Positions 1-15,391 of a DNA stretch of 64,000 bases are shown one piece after another. Origin of the DNA: Aphidius gifuensis (Eukaryota > Arthropoda > Insecta > Hymenoptera > Braconidae); assembly GCF_014905175.1 (NCBI RefSeq), contig NC_057788.1:2852001-2916000 (forward strand), read 5' to 3'. The translations under genes and the position numbers were made by a program. The notes under the pieces are model-generated. The model did no database searches. It was not told the DNA's origin and worked only from the letters and a program-made list of their open reading frames with translations. How positions within the stretch are numbered: position 1 is the first letter of the stretch; the number at the start of each line of letters is the position of its first letter.

Positions 1-3000
1 AATTATATACTGCAGATTGGTTGATTTTATTTATTTATTTATTTTATTTTTTATTGAAAAATTTTGTCACGTATAAATGGAAATATTGAGTGGAAAAAAA
101 AAATTGTATTTTCATGCAGGTTTATTTATGGAAATTGCAGATGAATTTTTAGTTTTTTATTTATTAAATTATATTTTTTTATTATTAAGTTAGGATTTTA
201 GAGCTTTTTTTTTTTTTTTTTTTTGTCGTTATATTTGTATTATGAATAATGCGGGTTTTATTTTTCTTTATTTCGAAATTGATATTTCGTATGAATAAAT
301 TTATATATAGATATTCACAAAAAGTACATTAAAATGGTCGGATGATTATGTAAAAAATATAATATACATAATATTACTCATCTGATATAGCGAGCTCTTT
401 TTGTTTTAACAAAGCTTTGTGAATCAATTTGAAAATGCATCTTACAGGTGAAAATATTTGTTGAAGATGAATATGCATATGGTACTTGAGAGGATAACTA
501 TTTTCCTAATATCATTATTGTATTCTTGTTGTCAAGTCTCATACATTACTCTACTCAATATCATTTCTCAAATGATGAAATTGAATCAATTTAAAAGTTT
601 AAACATTATAATATTATCTGCATGTTTCAAGTGCTAAATGACAGTTGACAAATATAAAAAGAAAAGTGTCATCAAAACTATGAAAATGTTATTTTATATA
701 TTCTTAAAAAAAAAAAATAAAATTTCTTGAAATACAGTCGATGCATACGGTATTTGTCTTGGGAATATATCTCAAATAAGATGATGGTAAAATAGCTATA
801 GCAAATAAATAGAAAAATAGAGCAAAAGACACATAAAAAGATAAATATATATATATATGTAAAATAGGAAAAAAAAAAGGTGGGCAATGTGCCAAAGATA
901 GAAAAGATGCACGAATAGGTCTTTTCGTTTCTGCAAGGCATCCTAAACGTAAATTGAATTGAATTCTGAATCCCAGCTGGATAAATCTGTGATGTTTATG
1001 GGTCATACTCCGTTTTGTCCATTAAATATAATTCTCAAGAATTTTCAATACTCAAAAATAATTGGATGATAAATTTATTCATCGATTAGTACATGATTAT
1101 AATGATTTCTTATTTTATCAATTTTTTTTCTTCTATTATTTTAATCAAAGTCTTTATTTACTTTCTAAATTTATTTAATTTTTATATTTAGATATTAATT
1201 AGATATTAATAATGAGCATTATGTTTTATTTTGTCTGCTTTTTCCTTTTGTTTTTCATTTCATTATCAGTAAGTAGTAAATTAACACTGGTACTTACGAA
1301 TAGATGAGAACTGAGGACAAGTATATAAGTAGTCATAGTATAAAATATAATTGGCTAAAATTTTTTTTTTTTATATTTTTTTATTCATTCTTAGTCTGCA
1401 CAACTTTGCCATGGTTTCGCATTTTTTTTTTCTTTGTATTATCTTACTTTTGATGTCTCATTTTACTTGAAAATATCTTATCTTATACTTACTGTCTTAT
1501 TTTAAATTCATTATTGTAATTATTATAAGCATTCATTTTTTAATTTGAAAAGAAATATTATTATTATTATTATTAATTTATAAATGTATCAAAGAAAAAA
1601 ATAAAAGATTGTAAATGTCATTTTTTTTGTAGTGTAAAACTTTATATATATTGTAAAGTCAAAAATTAGTTTTGATTTGAAAAAAAAGATTGACTTGACA
1701 TTTCATCTCAAATCAATATTTAAGTATAAAAACTTAGAAATGTCAATGGTAAAATTTAAAACTTTGACATGTGTTACAAAATGAATCAATAATCTCAGAT
1801 AAATAAAATTGACGTTGATTTTTTCTTTAGAATGTTTAGATTCGTTTAGCTTCGAAAAAATTGTCAATCATTGTTACCTTTCTATCTGAACAAGTAAATG
1901 CCATGAACAGTATTAAATTATTTATATAAATAAAAAAATTATCGTAATTCACATAATTTATTTGAAAAAATAATAGCCTGGGTAATAATGAAATTCCATT
2001 TATTAAAAACTGAAATAAAATATGATAATAAATAAATTAAATAAAAATAAATTAAATAAAACTGATAATTTAAAGTACTCATTGTATAAAATGTACAAGT
2101 GTATTAAAAATTAAAAAAACATATGTATTATTTATAAAATTCAGTTGATCATGTAAAAATAATTAATGTATGATTAAATTGAATGCTTTCAGCACTTAAA
2201 TACACGGTGATATTCCGATAATAGATCAAAACGTTAGTTGAAGAGGGACACCTAATTGGCATTAAACTCAAAGTAATGAGGTGGTTATATACCTTTGTAT
2301 TTAACTGCACTATCGATAATTAGATTTTCTCAAAATAAAAAAAAATGCTTAATGATTAAATGTAGTGAAAATAATAATGTATATTTAATAACTGTTCGAA
2401 GAAAAATTATTTTTGATAAATAAATAATATCATGATGATTATTTTTAGCTTCAAAATAATATGGATTTCAAGAGAAGGTTATTTAGGAATTATTATATTC
2501 CGAGAAGTCGATAGGCTTTTTAAATTTTTAAAATATCAGACGAGAAATAAAATTACAATGTATATATATCCAATTAAATAAGTATAGGATGTTTTTATTT
2601 AAATCATTTTTAAATATTCAATTACAATTGTCCTACTTTTAATTTTTTTTTAAAATAAATATCATTAAATTAAAAAACAAATGAAGCATTGAAAAATACT
2701 GTAATTGCTTCAGTTGAAATTTTTTAAATGAAAATTGAAAAAAAAAAAAAAAAAAACAAAATGTGTATACATATTTAAACAAGATAAACTAATTTTCTTT
2801 TGTTTTTCCAAGCATTAATAGAACTGTCCAGCTTGTTTAATGCTATATTTTTTCCATTTGCATTCTAGATCCCAAACGTGTCATGAGTCGACATTAACCT
2901 GTATCTGACAGTTGAGTAAAATCATTTGCAGAAAAAAAATCTATAAAATAAAAACATAACCATGTGTATATATGTATTATGCTTCAATCAATATTTTATT

Positions 3001-6000
3001 TTTATTAATGATATATATTTTTTGTACGCATAACAATTAAATATCTAGTTAAATATTGAATAAAATAAATAAAAAAAATATAAAAATACTATGATTTTAC
3101 TTTTTCTTCTTTTCTATTCTTGTAATAATTTTTTTTTTCTTCTTAAAAACTTTGAAAACAGCTGTGTCCGGAAATGTTTGTCAAAGTTTCATCGCAGAGG
3201 AAGTAAAGTCAAGCAAATCCGGCGGCGGAAGTGGGCCGCTTGAATTTAGACCCCAAAGTACAAGCTACTGTATTTTCAACGCAAAATACTTCTCTCCGTA
3301 TATAACCATCCAGATTTAGCCACAAAATTCCCCATGGTCTTTCCATACAGAGTCTATAATATATATTTATCTACACCGGTATAACGTTATGTACATAAAA
3401 AAAGTTTACACATAAAATAATATATACATATCTATATATAAGACACTGAAATATGTTTGGATTGCTAAAGGCGCATGCACATGTCGTCAATTGAAAATAA
3501 GAAAAAAAAGAAACAAAATTCTATACTAGAATTTTAAAATATACGCATTAATTTGTTTAAATGTTACCTTAATATCGAAAAGGCCTAACAAATATTTTTT
3601 TAAAACTTCCGTTTTGTTAGTAAGAAAAAGGGTTGTGTGTCGTATGTATTTTTATTTTAAAAATAAATATTAGAATGTGATTAAAAATAAATAATTTCAA
3701 TGAATGAACTCTGAGGAAAAAAGCTATTAAATATAGATCAATATCAGTAAAGTCATTGAAGACTAAAAAAATTTAATATATAATGATAATTTTAATTCTA
3801 TTTTATTTTAAAATTTATAAAAAAATAAATCAATTATTAAAATAATTATAATGTGGTGAAAAACTATACTTAGTCTTAATTAAAAATTTAGATTTACAGA
3901 TCGAAAAATAAATTTTATGACGAAAATTTTAAGGTTTTTTTTTATATATATTTAGCATAATAGCTTATTATTCTAGATTTGATTTTATGAAGGAAAAAAG
4001 AATTGAATGAAAAAAAATGAATGAGAACGATTAGCAATAAATATTTAAAAATCATTTGAGTATAAAAATATTCTTGATATGCATGTACAAAATATATATA
4101 TAATTGTTCAATATATATTTTACATATGAAACACGTTTTTAATGATAAAAAAAAAAATGTTTAAATTGTCATTTTATTTTTGGAATGATATTTTAAAAAC
4201 TTGAAAACGTCTAGCGTATAATTTTTTATTCAAATATAAATCTAAAAATATGGCATTAAATAATGAATTTTAATAAGTACTTTGAAAGAAAAATCATTAA
4301 TATATTTATGGGAAAAATAAATCAAATGACAGTTATAGAAAATCGAAAATTGATAAATCATATTATTTGAAAAATTAATTAACTTGATTTTATAAATACA
4401 AAAAATAAATTTTATAATAAAAATTTATATTTAGTTGCATTAGTAACAAAAGGGTCAAATCACTATTTTTAAAAAATAATATTTTGTTAATAAAGAATTT
4501 TCTCGATTCAAATATTTTTAGTTAATAAAACAATGATGTCAATTTTTTCTGTCAATTTATTTCTGATTTTTAATTCAGACAATTTGTTAAAAATGGCTTA
4601 AACAATCTTCATGAATTTAGAGTAAAATCTACGTCTGCTATATTTTTTTTTTCCTTTATTTTTTCTTCTTTTTTTTCTTTTCTACTTTTAGAAAATACAC
4701 CAACACATACTAACAAAAATAACATTGCACACATAAAATAAAAATTCCTCCCAACTATAGTATTTATGTCTGCGTCTACAGTTTGACCCTAGAATATTGT
4801 CGCCAACATCTTAACGTTATATGAACACAGTTGTCTCTGACTTTTACTCTTAAATAGTCAAGTTATTTTAGGAGCACCCTTTTTCGTCTGCACTGACTTC
4901 TGGATAAAATAAGATTTACAACAAAAAAATAAATATATATTTAAATAAAAAAATTTATATTCATACTATATTGCAATCTTTGTTAAATTCATAAGCTACA
5001 ATATTTATAAAAATTCATTTTAATATAATAAAAAAAATTATAATTATATTAATTCAAAATATCGATAGAAAAAAAAAGAAAAAATTAATTTTTATTTCTA
5101 GATTATTCTTTCTAGTTTTTTAATTTAAAAAAAATTTTTTTTTTTTCTTTTTCAACTGAATTTCAATGAAATAAATTATTAATTTTTTTTTTTCCACATT
5201 GCTGTATGAAATATTTGTATTCAAAGTCTTTGTGTCAGTTGATGGCTGAAATAAAAACATATGTGCGATAAAAATGAGTAATGTTGAACTTGAAAGATTC
5301 TGAAAATAGCCTCATGTGCATATATATATATTGTATGTATTGCAATGTTGTCTGGCTTCTTTAAATTTTTATTTTTTCTCATTTCACATATATATATACA
5401 TTTATATAGCTTTTGATTTTCTACTGTGGGGACTAAAAAATAAAAAAAACCAATCGAAAAAATTCCTTTGTTCAACAGTGGCACATCAAATATCGACAAT
5501 TGTGTACTATGGTCTACATTGGTACACTGGCTGTCGACAAAATTTCTTATCACAAAGAAATATCCTCAATTGTTGTCATAAAAACAGTTCTTATACATTG
5601 TATACACTTGGATTTTCTGGAATTTTTTTCCTCTTTCAAATTGTTACTGTAAAAAAAATATTTATACGTCAATTCAGCTGGTATTTTTTATCCTTCATAT
5701 TTTCAGAAAATTTTCAATTTAGAAAAAAAAAAATTACAAATTTATAGCAATTTTGAAATATATTTTTTTTTTTATTTTTCAATAATATATATTTTTATTT
5801 ATATGATAAAATATGACCTAATTTTTTATATCGATTATTTCATGAATGAAATTTCGTGAATGATTTTCAAAATAAATTTATTTTTATTTATAAATATAAA
5901 TATTTAATTTTGAAAATGAACTTTCAATATAATGATACTGTGATGGTTTCAAATACAAAAAAATACATTGACAGAATGAACAGGCGTTTCCGGTATCTTT

Positions 6001-8559
6001 AAAAACGCCCACAAATTCTATTCTCACGTTATCACTCGAAAAAAAAATATACAATGAATAAGTCAATTTCAATTTGAATATAGAAACAAAAAAAAAAGTC
6101 ATCGAATAATAATTATTACAATAAATATATAAGTAAATAAAATTTAATTAAAATTATATTATAAAAACTTTTAAATAATATTTTTTATATGGATTATAGT
6201 TTAGTGAATATTCAAAACATCATTACATGATTTTCATGTATAAACACTTGAATTAAATTGTGTGAAGGATTTCACATTCGAGATTGGAGTACACGAAACA
6301 ATGAGGAGGATACATACGTTTATTATATATATGTATATTAACCTCACAATTTCTCGTCGCATTTGCAATTAGTCTACCACCAATTTCATGCTATCTGAAT
6401 TGGACAAATCAACTTAACTATATGCAACCATACCAAAAAAATAACATCGAAAAAAAAAATTCTTAAATTAATTTTTCCAGAAAGAAAAAAATATATTTAC
6501 ATAGAAAAAAAAATTCAAATAATATACACATTTTTGTCGTTACTAATATTATAAATTTTTTTATACATATTGAAAAGTGATGAATGTATTGAAAAAAATT
6601 AATTATTTATTAATTATTAATTAATTTATATGTGTATTTAATGCTAGCTCCAGATTGATAGAATTTGTTGTTGCGTGTGTTAATGATCGTGTTGTCTATT
6701 GTTAAAAAAAAAATATATAATATGAGATTATTTAACAATTTGTGCTTTATATGGATTCATTAGGTAATATATCATTATGAGAAAAGATAATATTCAGTTT
6801 CAGTTTGTACCGTGATAATCAATCATTCTCATATTATCAAAACTGTACTATTAATACTGATTTTTTTTTTTTTAATTTTATGATAATTATTATACAGCAA
6901 ATACAAAAATTGTATTATTATTTTTTGTTTTTAGGTATTTATAAATTGATAATCTCAATGAAAATATTAAGAACTTCAAAAACAATTGTTTATTCAATAA
7001 CAATTAGAATGTACTTATGTGAAACAACTCAGTTTATTTGACTAAAATTAAATTAACTTAGTCATAGTTACATATAACGATTTCAACTAACATTATTGTC
7101 AAAAAACTGATGTAATTTATTCGATAACAAGAATAGAATATTAAAAAAGTTAAAGAATAATACATAATTATATTCAAACGATAAGATGAATTTATATATT
7201 TTTAGAAACTACTAATTTATTTATTGCATAAAATTTATATTTGCGTAACATGTTAAAAATTGTACATAATTCGTGAAAAAGAAAAAAACAAATTTTGTTT
7301 ATTTTTTTTTATTTTACCTGTAATGGTTTTGTATTCAGTACGCCGTTTTTATTATCATATTACTTTGACAGCTGTATTATATCCTCATTTTAATTCAACA
7401 AAAAATGAAAAGAAAAACAAATTTTACATGGTCTAATTTCATTTAATTCATGATAAATATTTTATAAAAATTATTTTCATAATTTCAAGTGGCTAGACGA
7501 ATTTTTTCAATGAATTATTTAAAAAATTATTAGAGTTATTCAAAGTTGTCCTCAATGTTTGCATTGAATAGTAAATCCGTCTCCATCATCTTATTAAATA
7601 CTAATATAATTACTTATTTTAGATTAATACATCTAAAAGTATAAAAAAAAATTACGATTAATATTATTAAAGACAACATAAATTGAATTATTTAAAAATA
7701 AAAGAAACTAATATAAATAATTAAAAAATTTAAAACTAATTCTGACCTAATATTTTTATATCACAATATATAAAAATATAAAAAAAATTATTATAAAATT
7801 CAAGTAGGAATATAATTATTATTATTTTATCAAATCTTTATTAAATATATTTTATTTCATTAGTGAAGCAATAAATTTATTTTTAAAAAAGTAGGTAAAA
7901 AGCAAGAATGACAAAATCATATAATTATTGTTATTAAATAGTAGCATAACAACGAACGTCTCGTTTTAAAAATAATCAAAATAATCATATATTTAAATTG
8001 TTAATAATACAACAAGTAATATTATGTTTTTAACATTATTTTATATATATTTTATTTTATAAATGATAAGGTAAGACGATCCGGTAGTATGCTCGTTAAG
8101 ATATTAACGGTGAAATTTTAGATCAGTTATCCCGTTTTGGAGTCATTTGGATACCCAAAACAACGATCAAACTAGCTACGGTGTATAGAAAGAAGTTAAT
8201 GAGTTTCTACAAACAAGATTTCTTCTCTCACATCAATATATTTTACGTCTTTTTTTATTTTTCATCAACTCCTACTTTTAAAAGATATAATTTTTTTTTA
8301 TTTCTTCAGCTACAGCTATGTATAAGTTGTTTATAATTTTTTATAGATATATACATTTTCATTTCCTCTTTATTTCTGTAACACATTTGAAAACCTTATA
8401 TAATAACTTAATAATACAAGCTATGTTTTAATGATTAGCTGTGTATTTATATTGTACGTTTGTGTTTATGCGGAGCTTTGGTATTTTGTTTAATGTAATT
8501 GTTATAAAATTTTTGTGTGTATGTATACGGTTACAAATATGTGGATGTGTTAAAAGGAT
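1..8559. other. No gene recognised; A+T-rich DNA with a few islands
   Basis: Open frames here are rich in Phe, Ile, Tyr and Lys from poly(A)/poly(T) DNA and look like chance. Less A+T-rich patches lie at 880-1015, 3160-3340 (contains a CCGGCGGCGG run near 3219), 4740-4915, 5470-5620 and 8075-8190. The 3160 patch follows AAAACAG, but its frames close without a donor. These may be intronic or intergenic conserved elements. Confidence 0.6.
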
Positions 8560-8745
8560 AAACGAGGAAGGAAAAGGGATTTATCTTGAGGGCAAATAGC
8601 GTTCAAAAACTTTGCAGGCTACCGTCCGGCGTTGGGTGAGACATTTACAGTAGAACGATTTTGCCCTTACTGCGTTGGGGACATGCGGTACTGAATAAAT
8701 ATCCGGAGGTAATCGGAAGCTCAAGACCGTAGGGCGTTCTCTTTT
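8560..8745. other. GC-richer island, function unknown
   Basis: This patch contains a possible micro-exon: CTTTGCAG, 18 nt (GCTACCGTCCGGCGTTGG), then GTGAGA. The remainder (about 8655-8740) is also far less A+T-rich than the flanks. No frame is open throughout. It is a candidate conserved element or noncoding exon. Confidence 0.35.
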
Positions 8746-9864
8746 ATATCAATGTATATATATACACATACCATGTAATTTACTAGTATATATTTTAATG
8801 GAAAATTTATGTTGGTATTATGCGAATTTGGAATATTTCAAATTACATTGTTAACTCTGTATGGTTAATCTACACATGAACAAGTATATTTTTTTTTTCA
8901 TTTTTCTAAGAACAAAATACCAGTTTATTGAAAATTTTCGGTACAATGAAATATTTGAAAATTTTCCGATTGAAATATTTGATATTGAATGTTCAAATAA
9001 ATAGCTTTTTTACATATTTTTATATTTTTCGGGATAATTTTATATATTATTAAATTTATTATTATAAAGTTGAAATTTTTATTTAAAAAATTTATATTAT
9101 ATATTGTAAAATTTTCCACGTATCAAATTATTAAAAAATAATAATTATTATTAAAATATTTAAAATATAAAATTGAAAAGTTTGAATATTTATTAAAAAA
9201 AATTTATTGTTTAAAAATGAATGAATTTACACAAGTTTATTATTTTGAAATTTGAAATATTAAACAAAATAAATTTATACATTTTAGATATTAAAATATT
9301 TTTCAGGTATAAAAAACTACAAATATATAATCATCATTAAAACATCAAAAATATAAAATAAATATAAAAAAAAAAAGTTTTATGACATTATTATTATTTT
9401 TTTTTTTTCAAGATCACGAAGGTTTTTATGATGAAAAATAAAGACATCTGGAGGGCCAATAATAAACTTGATAAAAAAAAAAATATATGAGTTTTAAGGA
9501 AAAAAAACAAAAAATTAATCACGATTGCTTGTCCGAGACTTTTTTTGAATATATATATAAAATAACGATCAACATGTATACTACTACTATTAAGCTGTTT
9601 ATTGTATTTTATAAAGACACACAATGTCAGTATAGCTATATAATTTTACTATTTCATTGCACTTTAATACGTAGTGTGTCCATGTACCATTGATTCGGTT
9701 AGAAAAGCGAAAATGACGTGACATCATTTACTGGAAAAAATAAAAAAAAAGAAAGTGACAGGATGAATGAAAAAAAGCGACAAGATAAAAATAAAAGCAA
9801 GTAGTATAAAAAAGTACAGAAAATAAGGGCCATGTCGAGTTGAAAAAAAATAAACTAAATAGAA

Positions 9865-9888
9865 AATAATAATAATAATAATAATAAA
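9865..9888 (+). repeat. AAT microsatellite
   Basis: About seven AAT units. Confidence 0.85.
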
Positions 9889-10053
9889 ATAGAAAAAAAA
9901 TAAAAATGAGTAGTGCTTGTTGCGAATGTGATAGTAAGTAAATTCAAAAAATAAATTTTACCTCAACCAATAAAGTAAAATGTTCTCTCACTGGTATGTA
10001 CACAAGTTAAACAAACGAAAAACTAAAAAATCCGTATAGTCATTTTAAAAATG

Positions 10054-10075
10054 TTTTTTTTTTTTTTTTTTTTTT
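10054..10075 (+). repeat. Poly(T) tract, 22 bases
   Basis: One of the longest pure homopolymers in the window. Others of 18-22 bases are at 205-224 (T), 29523-29540 (A) and 32212-32233 (A). None has flanking duplications that would mark a processed retrocopy. Confidence 0.85.
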
Positions 10076-13000
10076 CATATTTATTTTTACAAAATTATTT
10101 TTCATCTTGTTTTGTCTTTATCACATATTTTGTATATTTTATTTTTGCGTTCAGGCTTTCAGACTTTTTATTTTTAAATATACATATACTGTATAAATTT
10201 TATTTTATTTTTTATATTCACATATAACAATGCTCCAGTGTGTATATAATAATAAAATTTTAACAGATTTGAAACAATTTTTTTTACATCTATTATTCCT
10301 ATTAAATTTATCATTATGTTTTTTAAGTACACACATATAATAAGAGCATTATTAATAACAGTTAAATATTTAAATTTCAAGTTTGAAAAAAAATATAAAA
10401 TTAAATTGACTATTTTTTTTTATGATTTAATTGATAATCTATAGTTTATTTTGAATTAATTTTCACTATTTTATGGAATAAATTAAAATGAAAAAATATT
10501 GAAAAAAAAATATATACTGAATGTTATAAATATAAAAAAAAATATTTAAAAATCAATGAGTGTACGTGATTTCTAGTGACATTTAAAATTATTATTATAT
10601 TTTTATAAAATTTAAATGAAAGATTATCAATAAACTGTCAAATTCAGAAATTTTATTCGTTGGTAGTTTGACAATTTTTGCTATATCAGCTTGTAGAGCT
10701 TTTGCCATGTCATGTTATAAGTACAAAAAAAAAAAAAAAAAAAATAAAATAATAAATATCTTCAACAATCGATCGTTCTATATTTTTTATTATAAAAAAT
10801 TTTATTTTTAAATAAATAACAACGTTATTATTAATTTTGAAAAAAAAAAGAACATGACACATGTATTTTGTGATAATTATATGTTCATGACTTATCACAC
10901 ATAATGAAATTGAAAAAAAAAATATATCAAAATATTATTTCTACTCTGATAAATTGTAACAGATAAATGATATTATGAAATCATCATGGATAAATGTTAA
11001 ATAAATTAAATTTTCCTGATGAAATAACAGAATTAAATACACTGGAATTTATTATAAATTAATTATTTACTTTGTTTATGTTATTATGTATAAATAATTA
11101 ACCACAGATGTATAAAATTTGAAATTTACAAACAAACGAAATTCAATTATTCCTCTTTATATTATTGGTATTTAAATTAATTATTGAATCATTGATTATC
11201 AGTTGAATATTTTATATAATAATAACAACTCAACCAATGTAAAATTATTTAAAATATGGCGTTAATATTTATTTATTAAACATACGATTTATTTATAGCG
11301 GAAAAATTAAATTAGATATGGAATTTCAAGCAGACTTTTACACAGTACTTGTCACCAGTATTTTCCATGTAATCTAATTTTATTTTCTTATTTTCTTTAA
11401 GTTACTTTTCTTGTTCTTTATTGTTGCCTTTTTTTTTTTTTTTTTTCATCTCTGATTTTACAATGTCTAGGAGTACAAAGCCGCAATCAGGGCTAGATTA
11501 AATTCAAAAAAGAAATAATCATAAATAAAGAAAATAAAACAGTATATATATGGGAAATATAATAACTAAAATGAACGGATGAACGGGATAAGACCTCAAG
11601 ATTTTAAGTAACTCGACACGAGACAGCTGTGGTCTGTACATCTTGGCAGACGACAGCCGGTTCTCGCTCGTCTTTTTCAGGTCTCCCATCCCTTTTTTTT
11701 TTTTTTTTTCCTCGTTGATATTCTATTTATACAAATGTCTGCCGACTGAATTGCTTGACATGAGAAAAAAATAAAAAAAAAAAATGCCCTTAGATAAATG
11801 TAGCATAGTTTATACAGTCGTAAAATAGAAATCACGGGGTATTTGTCACCTCATTGGGAAAGTGATATATATGTATCTGATGAAAAATCAAGACAGTTAT
11901 GTATATATATATTTTTTTTTTCTTTTTTTATCTTTTTGAAGGGTGTCGTCTATTTAAAAATTTTAAGTAAAAACAGATCATAAGTCAATATTGTAGATTC
12001 GTAGTTGACTAAATTGTATTTTTTATTTTTTTAAAAATAATATTTCATGTTAATATTATTTTTCTAAGAATTATAGGAAATTTATTGGTTCAATATTTTC
12101 AGATATAAATATGGTTTAACTATAAATTTTTGAGAGGTTTATTTTTTTTTATTTATTTATGAGATATAAATCAATTAATTTTTGTGAGAAAATTTTATCA
12201 AAAAATAAAAATACAGATTTGAATTTAATTTGTTTAAATTTATTTATTTATTTATTTATTTTTTTACTTTTTTCATGTAATTTAATTTATTTTATTTGTA
12301 TAAAAGTAAAATTAATAATAATGAGTTGAATATTTATCGTTGAAATAATTTAATAATAAAAATTATTATTTTTTTTATAAATTATTTTATTATTTTATTA
12401 ATTTTTAATTATTTATAAAAATAAAATTAAAAATTAAATTTTAGAATATTAATTTTCATTTAATTTCAATGAAAATTACAAACAAAACGAAAAAAAAAAA
12501 CATTGAAATTTTAAAATATTCATAAAATTAATAAATTATTAATAAATATTTATGATATCTTATTACAGATGACAATATGCCAAAGTAGAAAAACCAAGTC
12601 CCACTTGGCCAAGTCACACATATACATATTTTCTCGTTCATATTTATATGTATCTGCATATATGGACACATAAATATGAGTTGAAAATACGATGCAGTTG
12701 AAAGCCTCACTGCAGCGTTATTCATACGAAAAAGCATAAAGCCTTTTAATAAATTTGCGGAAAAAAAAACGAGTGCACACGTAAAAAAAAAAATAAAATA
12801 AAAAATGGAAGTAGTAAAAGACCTTTGACTCGCATAGAGACCTCAAGACCAGTACCGTCACAACTAAAAGTTTTCTCAACTTTGTAAAAATGAAAAAAAA
12901 AAAAAGAAAAAACAAGACCACACGCTGGCAGTCTGACATTTTCACCTGTATTGATCGCTTGCATTGTTATTTAAATAAGGTATACATGCATTTATAAAAC

Positions 13001-13513
13001 TTTCAATTAAATAAAATACTATATTAATGTTAAAAAATAAACAAAACTTGTAATAAAAATTTATTCCAATATTTGCATAATTTTCAATAATAAAACATGA
13101 AATAAATTTACGAAAAAAAAAATTAAATATATTTTTAATAAATAAATAATATACTGGCATATATTTTGAATTAAAAAATTGATAAAAATATTTATTTTAG
13201 AACAATAGAATTTTATTTATTTCATAAAATAGTACAGCCGAATGAAAAATAAAAAAACTTGTTGATTTTAATATTGATATGTATATATAGTATTTTACAT
13301 TTGACTGGTTGATAATGGATAAATGTGTATTTTATAAAATGGATAACTGTATGGATATTTATTGTATATAGTTCGCATATATATGGAAAGTGATGAAAGC
13401 GAATAACATGAGCAAATTCTCATCGTAAATTTACGACACCCTCGGTGGTATTACGTTCATTTTGGATCTCATATTCTTGAATTTATTGTGTATAGAATAG
13501 TATAGACTATATA

Positions 13514-13585
13514 CTATAGTTGTACACCCTTTACGGAAATTGGAACGTCGTATTGTATCGACACTTGATGTTTGTACAACTATAG
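13514..13585. repeat. Perfect 13 bp inverted repeat around a GC-containing loop
   Basis: CTATAGTTGTACA at 13514-13526 is repeated in inverse at 13573-13585. The 46 base loop is less A+T-rich (contains GGAACGTCG). No microRNA family was recognised and the stem is short for a precursor. Confidence 0.6.
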
Positions 13586-14675
13586 ATTATATATATATAT
13601 GTATATGTAGTGTAGCACCATTGCTCAGTTCGTGCTTATCCGCATTAATCATTTCCAACATGTATATATATATATTCTATTCAAGTTTATCCTCATAGAA
13701 ACATATCAAATTGTCTATTATTTTTGGATTTTGCACTGTGAATATAAACTCATCATACTTTTGAATTTGAAAGAAAAAAAAATTGAAAACAAACATGTAA
13801 AAATTCAATTCAATTATCGTGTTTTTTAAAGTGAAACTTCTTTAGAATAGGCAGTTAGAAAAAAAAAAAACAAAAGATAAAACAAAAGTAATTAATTATA
13901 AATTATTTTTTATTTTTTTTTTATTCATTTATTTATTTTGATAGGAAATTAATTTTATTTCGATGAAAATTATTTTAATCTTAAATTATGTTAAAAAATA
14001 CTTGATTATTATGTAAAAAGAAAAAAATTGTAATATTCCAACAAAACGAATGAAAACACCAGCAATAACATCAACAAATGACTAACTTTTACATGATAAT
14101 ATAAATGGCTACAACGATACGATATTTATAAAAAAATTTTTTGACTTGATATTTAAAATAATATGATAAAAAATATATAAATTCATAAAATATTTTTTTT
14201 ACAAAAATATTAATAAAATTCTATGAAATAGAAAAAATTAAAAAAATTTAAAAAATTATATTTAGCTATATTATTTATATTTGGATTGTTAAAAAAAATA
14301 TTTAGTCAGAAAACTGTAATTATTTTATTTAAATGACAAGCATATGTTCCATTAGTGTTTAAATAATTAAACAATCTATATTAATACTAAGTAATTCAAT
14401 ATTGGACATCAATTTATATTTTTAAAACTGTATAAAATTGAAAAACAAAATTTTTATTTATATATTTTCTCGGTTGGTCTGTATTCAATGATTTTAAAGA
14501 CTTCATAACACAGGTTTATATATGTCTTTATGTTATCCTCTTGTTGCTTTTCCGTTAAATAAATCTTCTAGTATTATTTGCAAATGAAATGGAAAATAAA
14601 TTTTAAAAGCTCAAAATAAGTGGGTGTGTGTGTGTGTTTAATATAATATATCTCAATCTATATTAAATAAGTTAA

Positions 14676-14977
14676 GTTAACATAATATGTTTATTAAACA
14701 TCAATAATGTTAAGATATATATATTAAAACATAGATATCTTAATGTTAACATCATGTTTATAGTTAACATATATTATTTAAATATTTTGATATATTGTCA
14801 TCTTGACAATATTGTGATACTATTTAATTGTAATATATATAATATTACTCGGTTGTCATATTAAATAGTTTTTTAAATTCATCTTATTTTAACAATTTTC
14901 ATATTTAATATAAATGTCTTCAATATGTATTTTCAAACTGTGAATTACAGACAATTAAATATCTTAATAGTTAACAT
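14676..14977. repeat. Cluster of four GTTAACAT motifs
   Basis: GTTAACAT occurs at 14676, 14745, 14763 and 14970. Two of the copies follow ATCTTAAT closely (ATCTTAATGTTAACATC and ATCTTAATAGTTAACATA). GTTAAC is a palindrome like the core bound by HNF1-type homeodomains. It may be a binding-site cluster or a decayed local repeat. Confidence 0.4.
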
Positions 14978-15391
14978 AGCATATTAATATTAAGATAATG
15001 TAATGGAAATATATATTTGATGTAAAATCAGATACATAACATGGCATATGTTCATAAACATATGTACTGTTACATATCTCTATAGATATGAGCCATGATT
15101 ATTTTTTTAATTTTAATCGCATTATAATTGACATTGATTTTAAAAATTATATTTATATATGAAAAATTAAAACCATTAATTAAATGTAATACTTAACAAG
15201 TATGTATTTAGCACACAACCACAGTGTCGGCATAAAGCTTTGTGTATGCAGTCGACTAGGTTGATAGATAGAACAGGGCCAAGTATATGCTTTCACCTGC
15301 ATTAAAAATAAAAAATAAAAAAAAAATTAAAATGAGCGTTTATATGCACTTTCTTATGTGCATGTCGTTGGTGAATGACTATATACAGTAG

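Larger units (their letters stand above)
8746..15391. other. No gene recognised
   Basis: A+T-rich sequence with a less A+T-rich island at 11580-11700 (frames closed, ends near a TTTTTCAG) and another at 13430-13590 holding the inverted repeat. The GTTAACAT cluster lies near the right end. Confidence 0.6.

Noticed and set aside
704..1006. 100-codon minus-strand frame starting MTHKHHRFIQLGFR
   Set aside because: The first 45 codons look balanced, but the rest is low-complexity Phe/Ile/Tyr, and no splice site ends the balanced part convincingly.
5316..5747. 143-codon plus-strand open frame
   Set aside because: Rich in Phe, Tyr, Ile, Lys and Cys, with runs from poly(A)/poly(T); frames on the other strand are equally open. 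No motif or splice context.
10054..10075. Poly(T)/poly(A) tracts as tails of retrocopies or retrotransposons
   Set aside because: Such tracts are everywhere in this sequence, with no adjacent open reading frame, terminal repeat or target-site duplication.
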